From the NCBI RefSeq assembly GCF_001027285.1, contig NZ_CP011509.1:8270501-8334500 (forward strand): DNA of 64,000 nt. The letters run 5' to 3'. How positions within the stretch are numbered: the first letter of the stretch is position 1; each line of letters opens with the position of its first letter. Shown here one piece after another: positions 36,452-46,674 of the stretch. Position numbers and translations under genes: made by a program. The DNA is from Archangium gephyra (GTDB lineage: Bacteria > Myxococcota > Myxococcia > Myxococcales > Myxococcaceae). Under the pieces are notes generated by a model, which was given only the letters and a program-made list of their open reading frames with translations, did no database searches and was not told the origin of the DNA.

Positions 36452-38682
36452 CGAAGACCTCGACCCTGCTTGGAAAACCCCTCAGCCGCGTCGACGGCCG
36501 CCTCAAGGTGACGGGCGAGGCGAAATACGCCGCGGAGTTCAACGTCTCCGGCCTCACCCACGGCTGCGTCGTGTCGAGTGCGATCGCCAGGGGGAGGATC
36601 AAGAAGCTCGACACGAGTGCCGCCCTCGCGGTCCCGGGTGTGCTGCACGTCTTCACGCACGAGAACCGGCCTCGAGCCGCCTGGTTCGACCGCAACTACC
36701 AGGACGAGGACGCTCCCTCGGGCTCGCCGTTCCGGCCGCTCCATGATGACGAGCTCGTCTACAGCGGACAGCCCATCGCGCTGGTCGTCGCGGAAACGCT
36801 CGAGGTGGCGCGCTACGCCGCGTCGCTCGTCCAGGTGGAGTACAAAACCCATTCACACGAGACGGACCTGCGGGCCCGGCGCGGGAAGGCCTATGCGCCG
36901 AGAGAGGGCAAGGGAGGCTTCGAACCGCCGCCGAAACCCAGGGGCCATGCGGACAAGGCGCTCGCCCACGCCGCGGCGCGGATCGACGCGGAGTATTCCT
37001 CGCCCGTCGAGCACCACAATCCGATGGAGATGCACGCGACGACGGTCGTCTACGAGGACGACGGCACGCTGAGCGTCTACGACAAGACCCAGGGCGTGAT
37101 GAACACCCAGAAGTACGTCTCGAAGGTCTTCCACCTCTCGCCGGACGAGGTGCGCGTGCGCTCGCCCTTCGTGGGAGGAGCCTTCGGCTCGGGCTTGCGG
37201 CCGCAGTATCAACTCTTCCTGGCGGTGATGGCGGCGCGCGAGCTGAAACGCTCGGTGCGCGTGGCGCTGACCCGCCAGCAGATGTTCACGTTCGGCCACC
37301 GCCCCACGACGTTGCAGCGGGTGGCGCTCGGTGTCTCGGCGGAGGGCAAGCTCGAGGCCGTCATCCATGAGACCGTCTCGGAGACCTCGCGCTTCGAGGA
37401 CTACATCGAGGTCATCGTCAACTGGTCCGGCCTGCTCTACCAGTGCGACAACGTCCGGCTCGACTACAAGGTAGCGCAGCTCGATACCTATACACCCATC
37501 GACATGCGCGCGCCCGGAGCGGCCGTGGGCGTCTACGCGCTCGAGTGCGCGATGGATGAACTGGCCTACGCGGCGGGCATCGACCCGCTCGAACTGCGGC
37601 TGAAGAACTACGCTGAGCGGGATCAGAACGAGGACAAACCGTTCTCGAGCAAGGAGCTGCGGGCCTGCTACCAGCAAGGTGCCGAGCGCTTCGGATGGGC
37701 CCGGCGCACGCCCGCCCCGCGTTCGATGCGCGAGGGCAAGCAGCTCATCGGTTGGGGGATGGCCACCGGCGTCTGGGAAGCCATGCAGCAGGAGGCCAGC
37801 GCGAAGGCCGTCCTGAGCATCGACGGCAAGCTCATCGTCAGCAGCGCCACCGCCGACATCGGGACCGGGACCTATACGGTCATGACCCAGATCGCCGCGG
37901 AGACGCTCGGCCTGCCGGTCGAGGATGTGACCTTCAAGCTGGGGGATTCCTCACTGCCCATGTCACCCCTCCAGGGTGGCTCGTGGACGGTGTCGTCGGT
38001 GGGCTCGGCGGTGAAGGAGGCCTGCGAGAAGGTGCGCGAACGGGTGTTCGAGCTCGCCCGGAAGGTGAAGCACTCGCCCCTCGCGAAGGCCCGCCTGGAT
38101 GAAGTGTCATTCGATGGAGGCCACATCCGCTCCAAGGAGGACCCCTCCCGGGCGGTGTCCATCACCGAGGCCATGCGGCACGGAGAGGTCCTCCACATCG
38201 AAGAGCAGACGGTGTCCCTGCCCGACAAACACAAACAGTCGGCTTATACGCTGTGCACGCACTCGGCGGTGTTCGCGGAGGTCAGGGTCGACGAGGACTT
38301 CGGCACCGTGAAGGTCACGCGCGTGGTCAGCGCCATCGCGGGCGGCCGGGTCCTGAACCCGAAGACGGCGCGAAGCCAGATCCTCGGTGGAATCGTCTGG
38401 GGGATCGGCATGGCACTGGAAGAGGAGTCGGTCCTGGATCAGAAGCTCGGCCGCTTCATGAACCACAACCTGGCCGAGTACCACGTGCCCGTGAACGCCG
38501 ACGTGCAGGACATCGACGTGATCTTCGTCGACGAGGAGGACACCATCGTCAATCCGCTCGGCGCCAAGGGGCTGGGGGAGATTGGCATCGTGGGCGTGGC
38601 GGCCGCGATCGCCAACGCCATCTTCCACGCGACGGGAAAACGCGTCCGGAACCTGCCGATCACTCCCGACAAGCTGCTCTAA
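36448..38682 (+). CDS. Molybdenum hydroxylase molybdopterin-binding catalytic subunit (PaoC type)
   Basis: A 744-residue catalytic subunit that oxidises aldehydes or N-heterocycles by water-derived hydroxylation at molybdenum. The N-domain starts [20 protein letters not shown]. Cofactor-site segments are [40 protein letters not shown] and [20 protein letters not shown]. The catalytic Glu lies in [20 protein letters not shown] near the end. The subunit size and separate three-gene order match PaoABC/YagTSR. No PaoD/XdhC-type maturation chaperone follows in the window. Confidence 0.94.
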   Translation: MTKTSTLLGKPLSRVDGRLKVTGEAKYAAEFNVSGLTHGCVVSSAIARGRIKKLDTSAALAVPGVLHVFTHENRPRAAWFDRNYQDEDAPSGSPFRPLHDDELVYSGQPIALVVAETLEVARYAASLVQVEYKTHSHETDLRARRGKAYAPREGKGGFEPPPKPRGHADKALAHAAARIDAEYSSPVEHHNPMEMHATTVVYEDDGTLSVYDKTQGVMNTQKYVSKVFHLSPDEVRVRSPFVGGAFGSGLRPQYQLFLAVMAARELKRSVRVALTRQQMFTFGHRPTTLQRVALGVSAEGKLEAVIHETVSETSRFEDYIEVIVNWSGLLYQCDNVRLDYKVAQLDTYTPIDMRAPGAAVGVYALECAMDELAYAAGIDPLELRLKNYAERDQNEDKPFSSKELRACYQQGAERFGWARRTPAPRSMREGKQLIGWGMATGVWEAMQQEASAKAVLSIDGKLIVSSATADIGTGTYTVMTQIAAETLGLPVEDVTFKLGDSSLPMSPLQGGSWTVSSVGSAVKEACEKVRERVFELARKVKHSPLAKARLDEVSFDGGHIRSKEDPSRAVSITEAMRHGEVLHIEEQTVSLPDKHKQSAYTLCTHSAVFAEVRVDEDFGTVKVTRVVSAIAGGRVLNPKTARSQILGGIVWGIGMALEEESVLDQKLGRFMNHNLAEYHVPVNADVQDIDVIFVDEEDTIVNPLGAKGLGEIGIVGVAAAIANAIFHATGKRVRNLPITPDKLL

Positions 38683-38745
38683 GTCCCTTCAAATCTGTCC
38701 GCGAAGGTGTTCCCCTGAGAAAACGCGCTGACACCGCGCCCATTT

Positions 38746-38883
38746 CCCCTCGCCCTCCGGGAGAGGGACGGGGTGAGGGTGCCACGCCTCCCGGGTTGAA
38801 CCCCCTGTCCACAACTGGGGGTCCACGGGTTGAAGAACGGGCCCAGGCACCCTCACCCCGACCCTCTCCCGAGGGGAGAGGGG
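38746..38883. repeat. Long REP-like inverted repeat element
   Basis: The 316-base gap between the dehydrogenase operon and the DUF885 gene has no gene. It holds two 38-base inverted arms (38746-38783 and 38846-38883) that differ at about four positions and contain the common GGGAGAGGG...GGGGTGAGGGTGCC/complement motif. Between them is a smaller CCCCC/GGGGG hairpin (about 38801-38821). This is a dispersed extragenic palindromic-type element, and it may also end transcription of the operon. Confidence 0.75.
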
Positions 38884-38998
38884 ATATCCGGTCACAGTCC
38901 TGAAAGGGCTCAAGGGGCTTGCCGCTCCTCGACTCCCGGGTTGTCGCGGGGACGTGGGTGGGCGAGGCTCCCGACCCTACCGGAGGTGTTGATTGTAC

Positions 38999-40750
38999 AT
39001 GCCGTCCACCCGCGCGCTCGTCGCCGCGCTGCTCGTCCTGCTGTCCGCTTGTGCCACCTCGCGCCCCGCCTCCCAGGCGGACGCCCCCGCGCTGTCTCCC
39101 GCCCAGCAGGCCCTGCGCCGCATCGTCGATGCGCACTTCGAGGAGCAGTTCCGCCGCTTCCCCCAGACCGCCACCAGCAAGGGCCTGCACACCTACGATG
39201 ACCAGCTGGCCGGCTTCACCCCCGGCGAGCAGCTGGCCTGGGCCGCGGTCCTGAAGCAGGAGCTCGCCACCCTGCCCCAGCAGGTGGACCGCACCCGGCT
39301 GCCCCTGCTCGACCAGGCCGACTACGACATCTTCGAGTCCAACCTGAAGGCCCGCATCCTGGAGATCGAGGAGGTGCGCGGCTGGGAGCGCAACCCCAAC
39401 ACCTACCTGGGCATCGCCTCCAGCTCCGTCTACGCGCTCATCAACCGGGACTTCGCGCCGCTCGAGCAGCGGATGCGCTCGGCCGTGGCGCGCATGTCGC
39501 GGCTGCCCGAGGTGTTCGCCGCGGGCAAGGCGGCACTGAAGAACCCGCCCCGGCTGTGGACGGAGATCGCCCTGCAGCAGGCGGCGGGCACGCGCTCGCT
39601 CCTCGCCAGCACCCTGCCCCAGGCCTTCGCGCCGGTGAAGGACGCGGCCCTCCAGGAGTCCTTCGCGCGGGAGCAGGCGAAGGCGCTGGCGGCACTGGAG
39701 GACTACGTGCGCTTCCTGCGCGAGGACCTGCTGCCGCGCTCCAACGGGGACTTCGCCATCGGTGAGTCCATCTACCGCCGGAAGCTCACCTACGAGGAGG
39801 GCGTCACCGAGGACATCGACAGCCTGCTGGCCTGGGGCCGCGCGGAGCTGAAGCGCACCCAGGACGAGTTCCGCGAGGTGGCGCGCCGGCTGGATGCCAC
39901 GAAGGCGCCCATGGACGTGTACCGGGAGCTGGGCAAGGAGCACCCCACTCCGGCGGAGCTGGTGCCCACCACGCGGGCGACGCTGGAGACGATCCGCCAG
40001 TTCCTGGTGGACCAGCACATCATCACCATCCCGAGCGAGGTGCGGGCGCAGGTGGCCGAGACGCCGAGCTTCAACCGGGCGCTCTCCTTCGCGAGCATGA
40101 ACACGCCGGGCCCCTTCGAGACGACCGCCACCGAGGCCTACTACTACGTCACGCCGCCGGACCCGTCCTGGAGCGCCGAGCAGACGGAGCAGCACATGAG
40201 CTTCTACAACCGCCATGCGTTGGAGCTCGTCACCATCCACGAGGCCTACCCGGGCCACTACGTGCAGTTCTTGTGGACGAACAAGAAGGTGGACTCGAAG
40301 GTGCGGCGGCTGATGGGCAGTGGCTCCTTCAGCGAGGGCTGGGGCCTGTACACCGAGCAGATGATGCTGGAGGCGGGCTACGGCGGCACGGGGGTGACGG
40401 CGGACAAGCTGAAGCTGAACCAGCTGGCGCTCTACCTGCAGCGGCTGGCGCGCTACATGGTGGGCCTGTCGCTGCACACGCGCGGCATGACGTACGAGCA
40501 GGCGGTGCGCTTCTTCGAGGAGGAGGCGTACATGACGCGCATCAACGCCGAGCGCGAGGCACGCCGGGGCACGAGCGATCCCACCTACCTGGTGTACGCG
40601 CTGGGCAAGAAGATGATCCTGGAGCTGCGCGAGGAGGCGAAGGCGCGCTGGGGCAAGGACTTCACCCTGCGGCGCTTCCATGACGCCGTGGTCTCCTACG
40701 GCTATCCGCCCGTGCCCGTGGTGCGCCGGCTGATGTTCGGCGAGAACTGA
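38999..40750 (+). CDS. DUF885 family zinc-peptidase-like lipoprotein
   Basis: 583 residues from ATG 38999; a TTG two codons earlier is better spaced from GGAGGTG. A lipoprotein signal (MPSTRALVAALLVLLSACAT; lipobox LSA-C) anchors it to the envelope. The DUF885 domain fills the rest, with the metal-site motif VTIHEAYPGHYVQFLWTNKK (HExxPGH) and the likely third ligand region GSFSEGWGLYTEQMMLEAGY. Family members resemble M32/M3-type metallopeptidases; substrates are mostly unknown. It is convergent with the next gene, only 12 bases away. Confidence 0.88.
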   Translation: MPSTRALVAALLVLLSACATSRPASQADAPALSPAQQALRRIVDAHFEEQFRRFPQTATSKGLHTYDDQLAGFTPGEQLAWAAVLKQELATLPQQVDRTRLPLLDQADYDIFESNLKARILEIEEVRGWERNPNTYLGIASSSVYALINRDFAPLEQRMRSAVARMSRLPEVFAAGKAALKNPPRLWTEIALQQAAGTRSLLASTLPQAFAPVKDAALQESFAREQAKALAALEDYVRFLREDLLPRSNGDFAIGESIYRRKLTYEEGVTEDIDSLLAWGRAELKRTQDEFREVARRLDATKAPMDVYRELGKEHPTPAELVPTTRATLETIRQFLVDQHIITIPSEVRAQVAETPSFNRALSFASMNTPGPFETTATEAYYYVTPPDPSWSAEQTEQHMSFYNRHALELVTIHEAYPGHYVQFLWTNKKVDSKVRRLMGSGSFSEGWGLYTEQMMLEAGYGGTGVTADKLKLNQLALYLQRLARYMVGLSLHTRGMTYEQAVRFFEEEAYMTRINAEREARRGTSDPTYLVYALGKKMILELREEAKARWGKDFTLRRFHDAVVSYGYPPVPVVRRLMFGEN

Positions 40751-40762
40751 GCGCCGGACGGC

Positions 40763-42529
40763 TCATGGCTGGCGGCGGCGGCGCACGGCCACCGCGGCCA
40801 GCAGCAGGGCCCCGGTCCAGAGACCCGCGCCCGGGGCGCTCCCGCACCCGCAGCCCACCGCCAGCACCAGGGGTGGGATGACGTCCGGCGGCACGTCTGG
40901 CAGCACCACGCCTCCGTCACTGCCCTCCACGGGAGCCACGGCCGTGATGCGCACGGGCACGGAGGAGTCGCTGTGCACGCCGAGACTCTCCGTGGAGGCG
41001 CGCAGCTCGTGGGGCCCCGGCGGGAGGGCCTCGGGGAGCACGTACGAGAAGCGGCCGTCGGCTCCCGTGTCGAGCGTCGACAGGAGCACCCCATCCAGGA
41101 AGAGCAGCACCCGCGGGTCTCCCGCACGAGCCTGGCCCTCGATGCGGAGCCCCGGTCCCTCCTGGGTTGCCCCCTCCACCGGCTGCGTCAGCACGGGCGA
41201 GGCGGGCTGACCGAAGGGCATGGAGAGCACCTGCGCGGAGCCGAACGCCGAGCCCCCGTCCACGCTGTCCGGTCCGGCCCCATGCGTGCCGCCGTCCGTC
41301 GCCATCCGCCCCGGCGCTCCGGCGAGCACCGAGCGGGAGCACGCGATGACCTCTCCCTGGAGGAACACCACACCGCCTGCCCCTCCCCCCCCCGGTGCGA
41401 GCGGAAAGACGAACTCGGTGTTGTCTCCGCCCGCGCCGCCCCGCGACTCCACCGCACCACACTCCAGCTCCTGCACCGTGCGGATGGAGATGGCCCCACC
41501 CGCCCCGCCACCGCCCGCGCCGTCGTCCCCAGGCGTCGGTGGCGGAGTCTCACCCGCGGCGCTGAAGCGCCCCACCCCTCGCACCTCCGTGGCACGCAGG
41601 AGCATCAACCCGCCTCCGGCCCCGCCGCTCGAGCCCTCATCGTTGTTGCCCTCCCCCGCTCCACCGCCACCGCCAAAGACGAGGTACTCGTAGGGGAGGT
41701 ACGCCACCGGGGCCCCGCCCATTCCACCCACGTCCCGCTCTTCGTCGGCGGGCGCCGAGCGTCCACCCTGGCCTCCGAGCCCCGCGTGTCCGCCGCCACC
41801 TCCGCCCGAGTTGTGGCAGATGCCACCGCCCGCTCCGTTGGCCAGGTTGCCGCGGCCCGCCGCCGAGCCGAAACGGCCTGCCACCAGGCCCTCGCCCTTG
41901 TAGGCGCCCCCTCCGTCCACCGGCTCATCCAGGCTCGTGCAGTAGTTGAGGTCCCGGTGGGAGAGGAAGGCACCGCCCCGGAAGCCCGCGCCGTCCACGG
42001 AGATGAGCCCATCGTTGCGCAGGCGTCCGGTGACCATCACCGCGAGGATGCCGCCCACGCTCCCATCCCAGGGCGCGGCGCGCAGCGAGGCTCCCGAGCG
42101 CACCTCCAGCTCGGTGTACTCGGGCACCCGTACCACCTGCGACAGGTTGCCCGTACGGGCATACAGCAGGGGCGCGGTGAGGCGAAGCACGCCCGGTGAC
42201 ACCGAGGCCACCCGCGCGTACTCGATGCGGCCCACCGGGCCCCCGGCGAGGGAGACGGGCCTCTGGTTTCCAGAGTCCAGCGCGGCGAGGCCCGTGGACT
42301 GGTGGACGAGCACCAGGTCTCCCGCGGCGAAGCCCGTGGAGTCCGAGACCGACAGCTCACTCGCGCCCGCGGCGGCATTGGCGGTGAGGCGCGCGTAGCG
42401 GTTGACGATGCGGCTCCCGGAGTCCAAGCGCAGGGAGCCGTCCTTCCCCATTCCCAGACCAAAGGTGTCCGGCTCGGCCCGGACGGCACCAGCCGCGAAA
42501 AGCACGAAAAAAAGGAAGAAACCGCGCAT
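40763..42529 (-). CDS. Glycine-rich secreted protein with MYXO-CTERM anchor
   Basis: 588 residues: a signal peptide (MRGFFLFFVLFAAGAVRAEP), a beta-rich N-domain, then a Gly-rich region (about residues 195-410) with segments such as GGGGGGHAGLGGQGGRSAPA and GGGGGAGEGNNDEGSSGGAG. An Ig-like/Bap-type module follows (RVLLFLDGVLLSTLDTGADG...SYVLPEALPPGPHELRASTE). The tail VGCGCGSAPGAG, a hydrophobic helix and AVRRRRQP is a MYXO-CTERM signal. The layout resembles myxobacterial proteins annotated as AgmC-like (adventurous gliding), but that link is only by overall look. Confidence 0.82.
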   Translation of the reverse strand: MRGFFLFFVLFAAGAVRAEPDTFGLGMGKDGSLRLDSGSRIVNRYARLTANAAAGASELSVSDSTGFAAGDLVLVHQSTGLAALDSGNQRPVSLAGGPVGRIEYARVASVSPGVLRLTAPLLYARTGNLSQVVRVPEYTELEVRSGASLRAAPWDGSVGGILAVMVTGRLRNDGLISVDGAGFRGGAFLSHRDLNYCTSLDEPVDGGGAYKGEGLVAGRFGSAAGRGNLANGAGGGICHNSGGGGGGHAGLGGQGGRSAPADEERDVGGMGGAPVAYLPYEYLVFGGGGGAGEGNNDEGSSGGAGGGLMLLRATEVRGVGRFSAAGETPPPTPGDDGAGGGGAGGAISIRTVQELECGAVESRGGAGGDNTEFVFPLAPGGGGAGGVVFLQGEVIACSRSVLAGAPGRMATDGGTHGAGPDSVDGGSAFGSAQVLSMPFGQPASPVLTQPVEGATQEGPGLRIEGQARAGDPRVLLFLDGVLLSTLDTGADGRFSYVLPEALPPGPHELRASTESLGVHSDSSVPVRITAVAPVEGSDGGVVLPDVPPDVIPPLVLAVGCGCGSAPGAGLWTGALLLAAVAVRRRRQP

Positions 42530-42588
42530 GGCGCGATGCTACCCGAAACTCCCCGCGCCACGGCAGGAGGCCCCTCCCGGAGCCCCCC

Positions 42589-43179
42589 TCACATCCCGAG
42601 CTGACGCATCAGCCGAGGGGGGACCGGGTAGACGGGCTCGCGAGGGAGCAGCCGAGTGGCCTGCTCGGCCCGCCCGGCATCGAGGAGCTTGCGGATCTTC
42701 CTCACCCGCTCGGTGAGCTCCTCGATGGACAGGATCCATTCCTCGACGTAGCGGCCGATGACCATCCGCCCGAGCCCCACCTGGATGCTGTCATGGGAGA
42801 GCGACTGTCCTCGCAGCGAACGCTCTGGATCCCATTGAATGTGGACCAGAGCGCGCTGGAAGTCCCGGTCCCACTGCTGGGGAGTGCCATGGGCTCCTGG
42901 CTCGAAGCCCGTCAGCACCCCGAGCTCCAGCGCGGCCTCCCACCCTTCCCGCCGGAGGCGCACGGCGAGGATCCGCTCCTGTCCGGACTTGAGCCCCCAA
43001 TTGCTGCGCTCCATCAGCCACAGGAAGCTGGGCTTTATCCACGTCATCCGGTTCAGCGAGAACGGAGGACCGAACCGTTGCCGCTCGAGGGCCACATCCG
43101 CGATGGCGTCCGGATAGGCCTGGTAGACGACGATGGAGGTCCGATCATGATCGGCGCGGATCTCTCGGCGGGGGCTCAC
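42589..43179 (-). CDS. DUF4291 domain protein
   Basis: A 196-residue cytoplasmic protein of a widely conserved family without known function. It has the characteristic segments [20 protein letters not shown], the strongly conserved [20 protein letters not shown], and [20 protein letters not shown]. The length is normal. It lies alone on the minus strand, downstream of the terminator of the large FG-GAP lipoprotein gene. Confidence 0.9.
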   Translation of the reverse strand: MSPRREIRADHDRTSIVVYQAYPDAIADVALERQRFGPPFSLNRMTWIKPSFLWLMERSNWGLKSGQERILAVRLRREGWEAALELGVLTGFEPGAHGTPQQWDRDFQRALVHIQWDPERSLRGQSLSHDSIQVGLGRMVIGRYVEEWILSIEELTERVRKIRKLLDAGRAEQATRLLPREPVYPVPPRLMRQLGM

Positions 43180-43201
43180 CCGGACAGGTTAGCCACAAAG
43201 C

Positions 43202-43238
43202 GAGGGGCCCGGAACCGGCCACCGGTCCCGGGCCCCTC
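43202..43238 (-). terminator. Terminator of the FG-GAP lipoprotein gene
   Basis: Arms 43202-43216 and 43224-43238 form a 15-base-pair GC-rich stem with a 7-base loop. The one imperfect pair is G-U in minus-strand RNA. A short T-containing run (GCTTTGT) follows on the minus strand. It sits 22 bases after the stop of the 43261-46674 gene. Confidence 0.6.
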
Positions 43239-43260
43239 GTCACTTCACCCGATTACTGAC

Positions 43261-46200
43261 TCACTTGCAGAGCGGGCTGCCCTCGGTGGTGCCCTCGGGG
43301 CATCCCTCGCCAACGCAGTACTTCACGCCGCTGTCCACCACCGTGCGGCCGGACTGATCGTGCGGCACGACCACGCGGCAGGAAGCCTGGGTGGAGAGGC
43401 CGGCGTCGTTCGTGATGGCGTAGTGGATGGTGTAGACGCGGCCATCCCCCGTGCCCTCGCGCTCCGAGCGGATCTGCACGAACGACTTGCCCACGATGAT
43501 GGACATGTCCTCGCAGGTGCGGCCGTCACCGTTGCCATTGGCATCCTCCACCTCGTCCGAGGTGACGCGGAGCACATGGCCATACGTGTCCAGCGGCAGG
43601 GTGTTGCCGCAGGAGTCCGTCGCGGGCTGGGCGCAGTCGGACAGCGACAGGGTCACGTACTTGTGGTTGGGGGGCCACATCTGCACGCCCTTGTCCGCTC
43701 CCGCCACGGGCGCGCCGTCATTGCAGTAACCGCAGACGTCGTCGCCACCACCACCGCCGTTGTCGTCGTCATCGTCGTCGTGGCCGCCACCGCCACCGCC
43801 GCCGTTGCCGTGACCGCCGCCACAGCCATCACCCTTGAAGTGGGTACCGAACTGACGAGCGGTGAGGTCATTGCGGCCATGGTGCTTCTTCCCACAGCCA
43901 TCGCCATCGTGGTGACCACCACCACCGCCATTGCCGTGGCCATCGTCGTCGTCATCACCGTCGTCGTCATCGCCGTCGTCGCCCTCGTCATCATCGCTGC
44001 CGCCCGTGCTGCCGACGACCACCGAGAAGCCGCACGTGGACACGTTCCCGAAGACGTCCTGGGTGGAGCAGGTGACGGCCGTCTCGCCCACCGGGAAGGT
44101 GGAGCCCGAGGGATGCGAGCAGTTGACGGCCACCTCGCCGCAGTTGTCCGTGGCCGAGGTCGAGTAGTTGACCCGGGTGCCACCCGGGGCGCAGGCCCTG
44201 ATGACGATCGGAGCGGTGGGGCAGCTGATCACCGGCGGCGTGGTATCGCCGGTCACCTTCACGCTGAAGCCGCAGGAGGCGGTGTTGCCAGCGTCATCCT
44301 TGGCGGAGCAGGTGACGGCCGTCTCGCCCACCGGGAAGGTGGAGCCCGAGGCATACGAGCACGACAGGGTGGCCGGACCGCAGGTATCGGTGGCCGAGGC
44401 CGCGAAGGTGGCCGGGGCACCAGCGGGCGAGCACGTCTCGAGCACCTGCGAGGCCGGGCAGCTGACGGTCGGCTTCGTGGTGTCCACCACGGTGACATTG
44501 CCCACGCACTGGTCGCTCGCCGCGCCGTCCGAGGCCGTCAGCGTGACGGGGTGCGTGCCCAGGGGCAGCGAGGTGTAGGGCACCTCGGTGATGGACAGCG
44601 GCGACGGCCCGTTGTCCGGGTCATAGCTGCCGTTGTTCACGCTCGCGCTGCCCGTGCAGTACACGTCGGCGTTGACCGTGACGTCGCGGCACAGCGCCAC
44701 CGGCGGCTTGTTCGTCGGAGTGGTCACCGTGCACGTCAGGTTGCCCGTGGCGGAGGAGCCGTTGTTGTCCTCGCGGCACTCGGAGAGGGTGCCCTTGCCC
44801 GTGCCGTCATCATCCACCACGGCCCACACCTCGGTGGTGCCGAAGGTGGTGGAGGCCACCACGACGGTCGCGATGGCGGAGCCACCCACCGGCAGCGCAT
44901 CCGTCACCGTGGCCACGCCCAGCAGCGTGCCGCCGGACGCGGGGTTGCCCTTGTAGAAGGCCACCTTCACACCCGCCGCCACGGCCGCCTCACCCTGGTT
45001 GCGCACCCGCGCCCCCAGCACCAGCGAGCCGTAGCCATCGCACGACGTCGTCACATCCGACGCCAGCAGGTCCGCGGCCGCGAAGGGGCTCGGCCCGTCA
45101 CCGAAGTAGTTGGCCACGTTGGAGCGGAAGTTGTTGAGCTTGGGGTTGAGCCAGTTGGCCGCCTGCAGCGACGGAATCGTTCCGTCGTTGTTCACGTTCG
45201 TGATGGCGTACGCGTGCTGGTTCCAGATCTTGCGCGTCCCCGCCCACCCTTCCTTCTTGTCGTGCCACACCCGCACGCCGTTGAAGCCCGGCGCTCCGTG
45301 GTTGTTCTCCACCGTCACGATCTCCGCCGCTCCGTCCCCGTCCACGTCCGCCACAATCGGGAACTCGTGCGTGGTGCCGGAGCTGTGCGCCGTCTCCCAG
45401 CGCAGCGCTCCCGTCACTCCGTCGAAAATGCGCAGCTTCAGCTCGTCCGCGTAGATGACCTCCAGCCGCCCGTCATCCTCGAAGTCGAACGTCGTCGACG
45501 TCGTCTTTCCCGAGCTGTACTCCTGGATGGGGAACGTCCACTTCACCGTCCCGTCCGCCCCATACACCGTGTAGTTCCAGTCTCCCGCCAGGCCTATCTC
45601 CAGCTGCCCGTCCCCATCGAAGTCTCCGAGGTTGGGCGCTCCACCGTGGCCCGCCTTGTCGTGCAGCGGCAGGTCCGTGCCCGTCAGGTGCACCTCGCGC
45701 GTCCACAGCAGTGCGCAGTTGTCGTCCAGCAGGCTCACCTGGCCGTGCGTCGCCTCCAGGCCCTTGCCCACCACGACGATCTCCCCGGCCGCGTCCCCGT
45801 CGAAGTTGCCCACGGCCGCGAAGCCGTGCGGAATGTCCGTGTTGGCGCACTTGAGCGAGCCGTCGTGCCGGTAGACGGAGCGGCCGTTGACCACCTCCTG
45901 CTTGCCGTCCTGGTCGAGGTCCACCGCGAAGGACACCGGGCCGGTGAACAGCGCTCCACCCATACCGTCCGAGCCCACCCACTTCAGCGCGCCCGTGTTG
46001 GTGTAGACGCGGTTGCCGTCGAGGATCTCCACGGCGCCATCGCCATCCAGGTCCGCCAGCGAGAGACCGCCCCACTCGTTGTAATCGTTGGCGGCCGGCT
46101 CCGTGCGGAACTTGAAGGTACCGTCGTTCTCGAAGCAGATGATGCCGCGTCCGCTCTCGGGGATGCCGCAGATCTCCACGGCGCCATCGCCGTCGATGTC

Positions 46201-46674
46201 ACCGGCGGCGAGGCTCGCGGCCGGCTTCACGCGGTAGGCCGAGTCCTCCACGGTCCACAGCTCCGCCCCGGTGCTGCCGCTGACAGCGCGGAGCACGCCG
46301 TCGGCATTGCCGTCCTGACCGTTCTTGTAGGCCTCGTTGTAGAAGTCACCGTCGAAGGTGCTGAAGACGATGTCCGGAGTACCATCCCGGTTCACGTCCA
46401 CCACCACCGGCTGCATCATCACCTGCTTGTGCGCGGGGAGGACCGGGCTACCCGTCCAGGCCCACTGCAACTCCGGCTCGAAGTTGGCCGTGAACGGCGG
46501 CTTCACCTCGCACCGCTCCGCCAGCTTCCCTGACTCGCGAGCCTTGGACTGCTCCTTCGACGCCGACGTGCTGCAAGCTCCCCCCGTAGCCAGCACCACC
46601 AGCGCGACGAAGAGCCGCTCACGCCCCAGGTTCCGCCACTCCGAGGGAACCAGCGTGTTGCGTTTGAGTTTCAT
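43261..46674 (-). CDS. Large FG-GAP/CARDB/HYR lipoprotein with Asp/Gly/His-rich insert (paralogue A)
   Basis: 1137 residues from ATG 46674, preceded by GGAGGAGAGAG. The signal FVALVVLATGGACSTSASKE has a lipobox (TGGA-C). About residues 40-560 are FG-GAP/VCBS calcium-binding propeller repeats (DVNRDGTPDIVFSTFDGDFY, DIDGDGAVEICGIPESGRG, DLDGDGAVEILDGNRVYTN, DFDGDGQLEIGLAGDWN). A CARDB domain follows (VLGARVRNQGEAAVAAGVKV), then a PKD-like module and HYR repeats. A low-complexity insert encoded at about 43730-43990 is made of Asp, Gly and His (DDDEGDDGDDDDGDDDDDGH). It is followed by a Cys-containing C-terminal domain also present in its paralogue at 46999. Surface-exposed calcium-binding adhesin is a guess. 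Confidence 0.88.
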   Translation of the reverse strand: MKLKRNTLVPSEWRNLGRERLFVALVVLATGGACSTSASKEQSKARESGKLAERCEVKPPFTANFEPELQWAWTGSPVLPAHKQVMMQPVVVDVNRDGTPDIVFSTFDGDFYNEAYKNGQDGNADGVLRAVSGSTGAELWTVEDSAYRVKPAASLAAGDIDGDGAVEICGIPESGRGIICFENDGTFKFRTEPAANDYNEWGGLSLADLDGDGAVEILDGNRVYTNTGALKWVGSDGMGGALFTGPVSFAVDLDQDGKQEVVNGRSVYRHDGSLKCANTDIPHGFAAVGNFDGDAAGEIVVVGKGLEATHGQVSLLDDNCALLWTREVHLTGTDLPLHDKAGHGGAPNLGDFDGDGQLEIGLAGDWNYTVYGADGTVKWTFPIQEYSSGKTTSTTFDFEDDGRLEVIYADELKLRIFDGVTGALRWETAHSSGTTHEFPIVADVDGDGAAEIVTVENNHGAPGFNGVRVWHDKKEGWAGTRKIWNQHAYAITNVNNDGTIPSLQAANWLNPKLNNFRSNVANYFGDGPSPFAAADLLASDVTTSCDGYGSLVLGARVRNQGEAAVAAGVKVAFYKGNPASGGTLLGVATVTDALPVGGSAIATVVVASTTFGTTEVWAVVDDDGTGKGTLSECREDNNGSSATGNLTCTVTTPTNKPPVALCRDVTVNADVYCTGSASVNNGSYDPDNGPSPLSITEVPYTSLPLGTHPVTLTASDGAASDQCVGNVTVVDTTKPTVSCPASQVLETCSPAGAPATFAASATDTCGPATLSCSYASGSTFPVGETAVTCSAKDDAGNTASCGFSVKVTGDTTPPVISCPTAPIVIRACAPGGTRVNYSTSATDNCGEVAVNCSHPSGSTFPVGETAVTCSTQDVFGNVSTCGFSVVVGSTGGSDDDEGDDGDDDDGDDDDDGHGNGGGGGHHDGDGCGKKHHGRNDLTARQFGTHFKGDGCGGGHGNGGGGGGGHDDDDDDNGGGGGDDVCGYCNDGAPVAGADKGVQMWPPNHKYVTLSLSDCAQPATDSCGNTLPLDTYGHVLRVTSDEVEDANGNGDGRTCEDMSIIVGKSFVQIRSEREGTGDGRVYTIHYAITNDAGLSTQASCRVVVPHDQSGRTVVDSGVKYCVGEGCPEGTTEGSPLCK

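Noticed and set aside
43930-43990. CRISPR-like or tandem repeat signal in the trinucleotide-rich DNA
   Set aside because: The repeats are coding trinucleotides for Asp/Gly/His in frame, without spacers.
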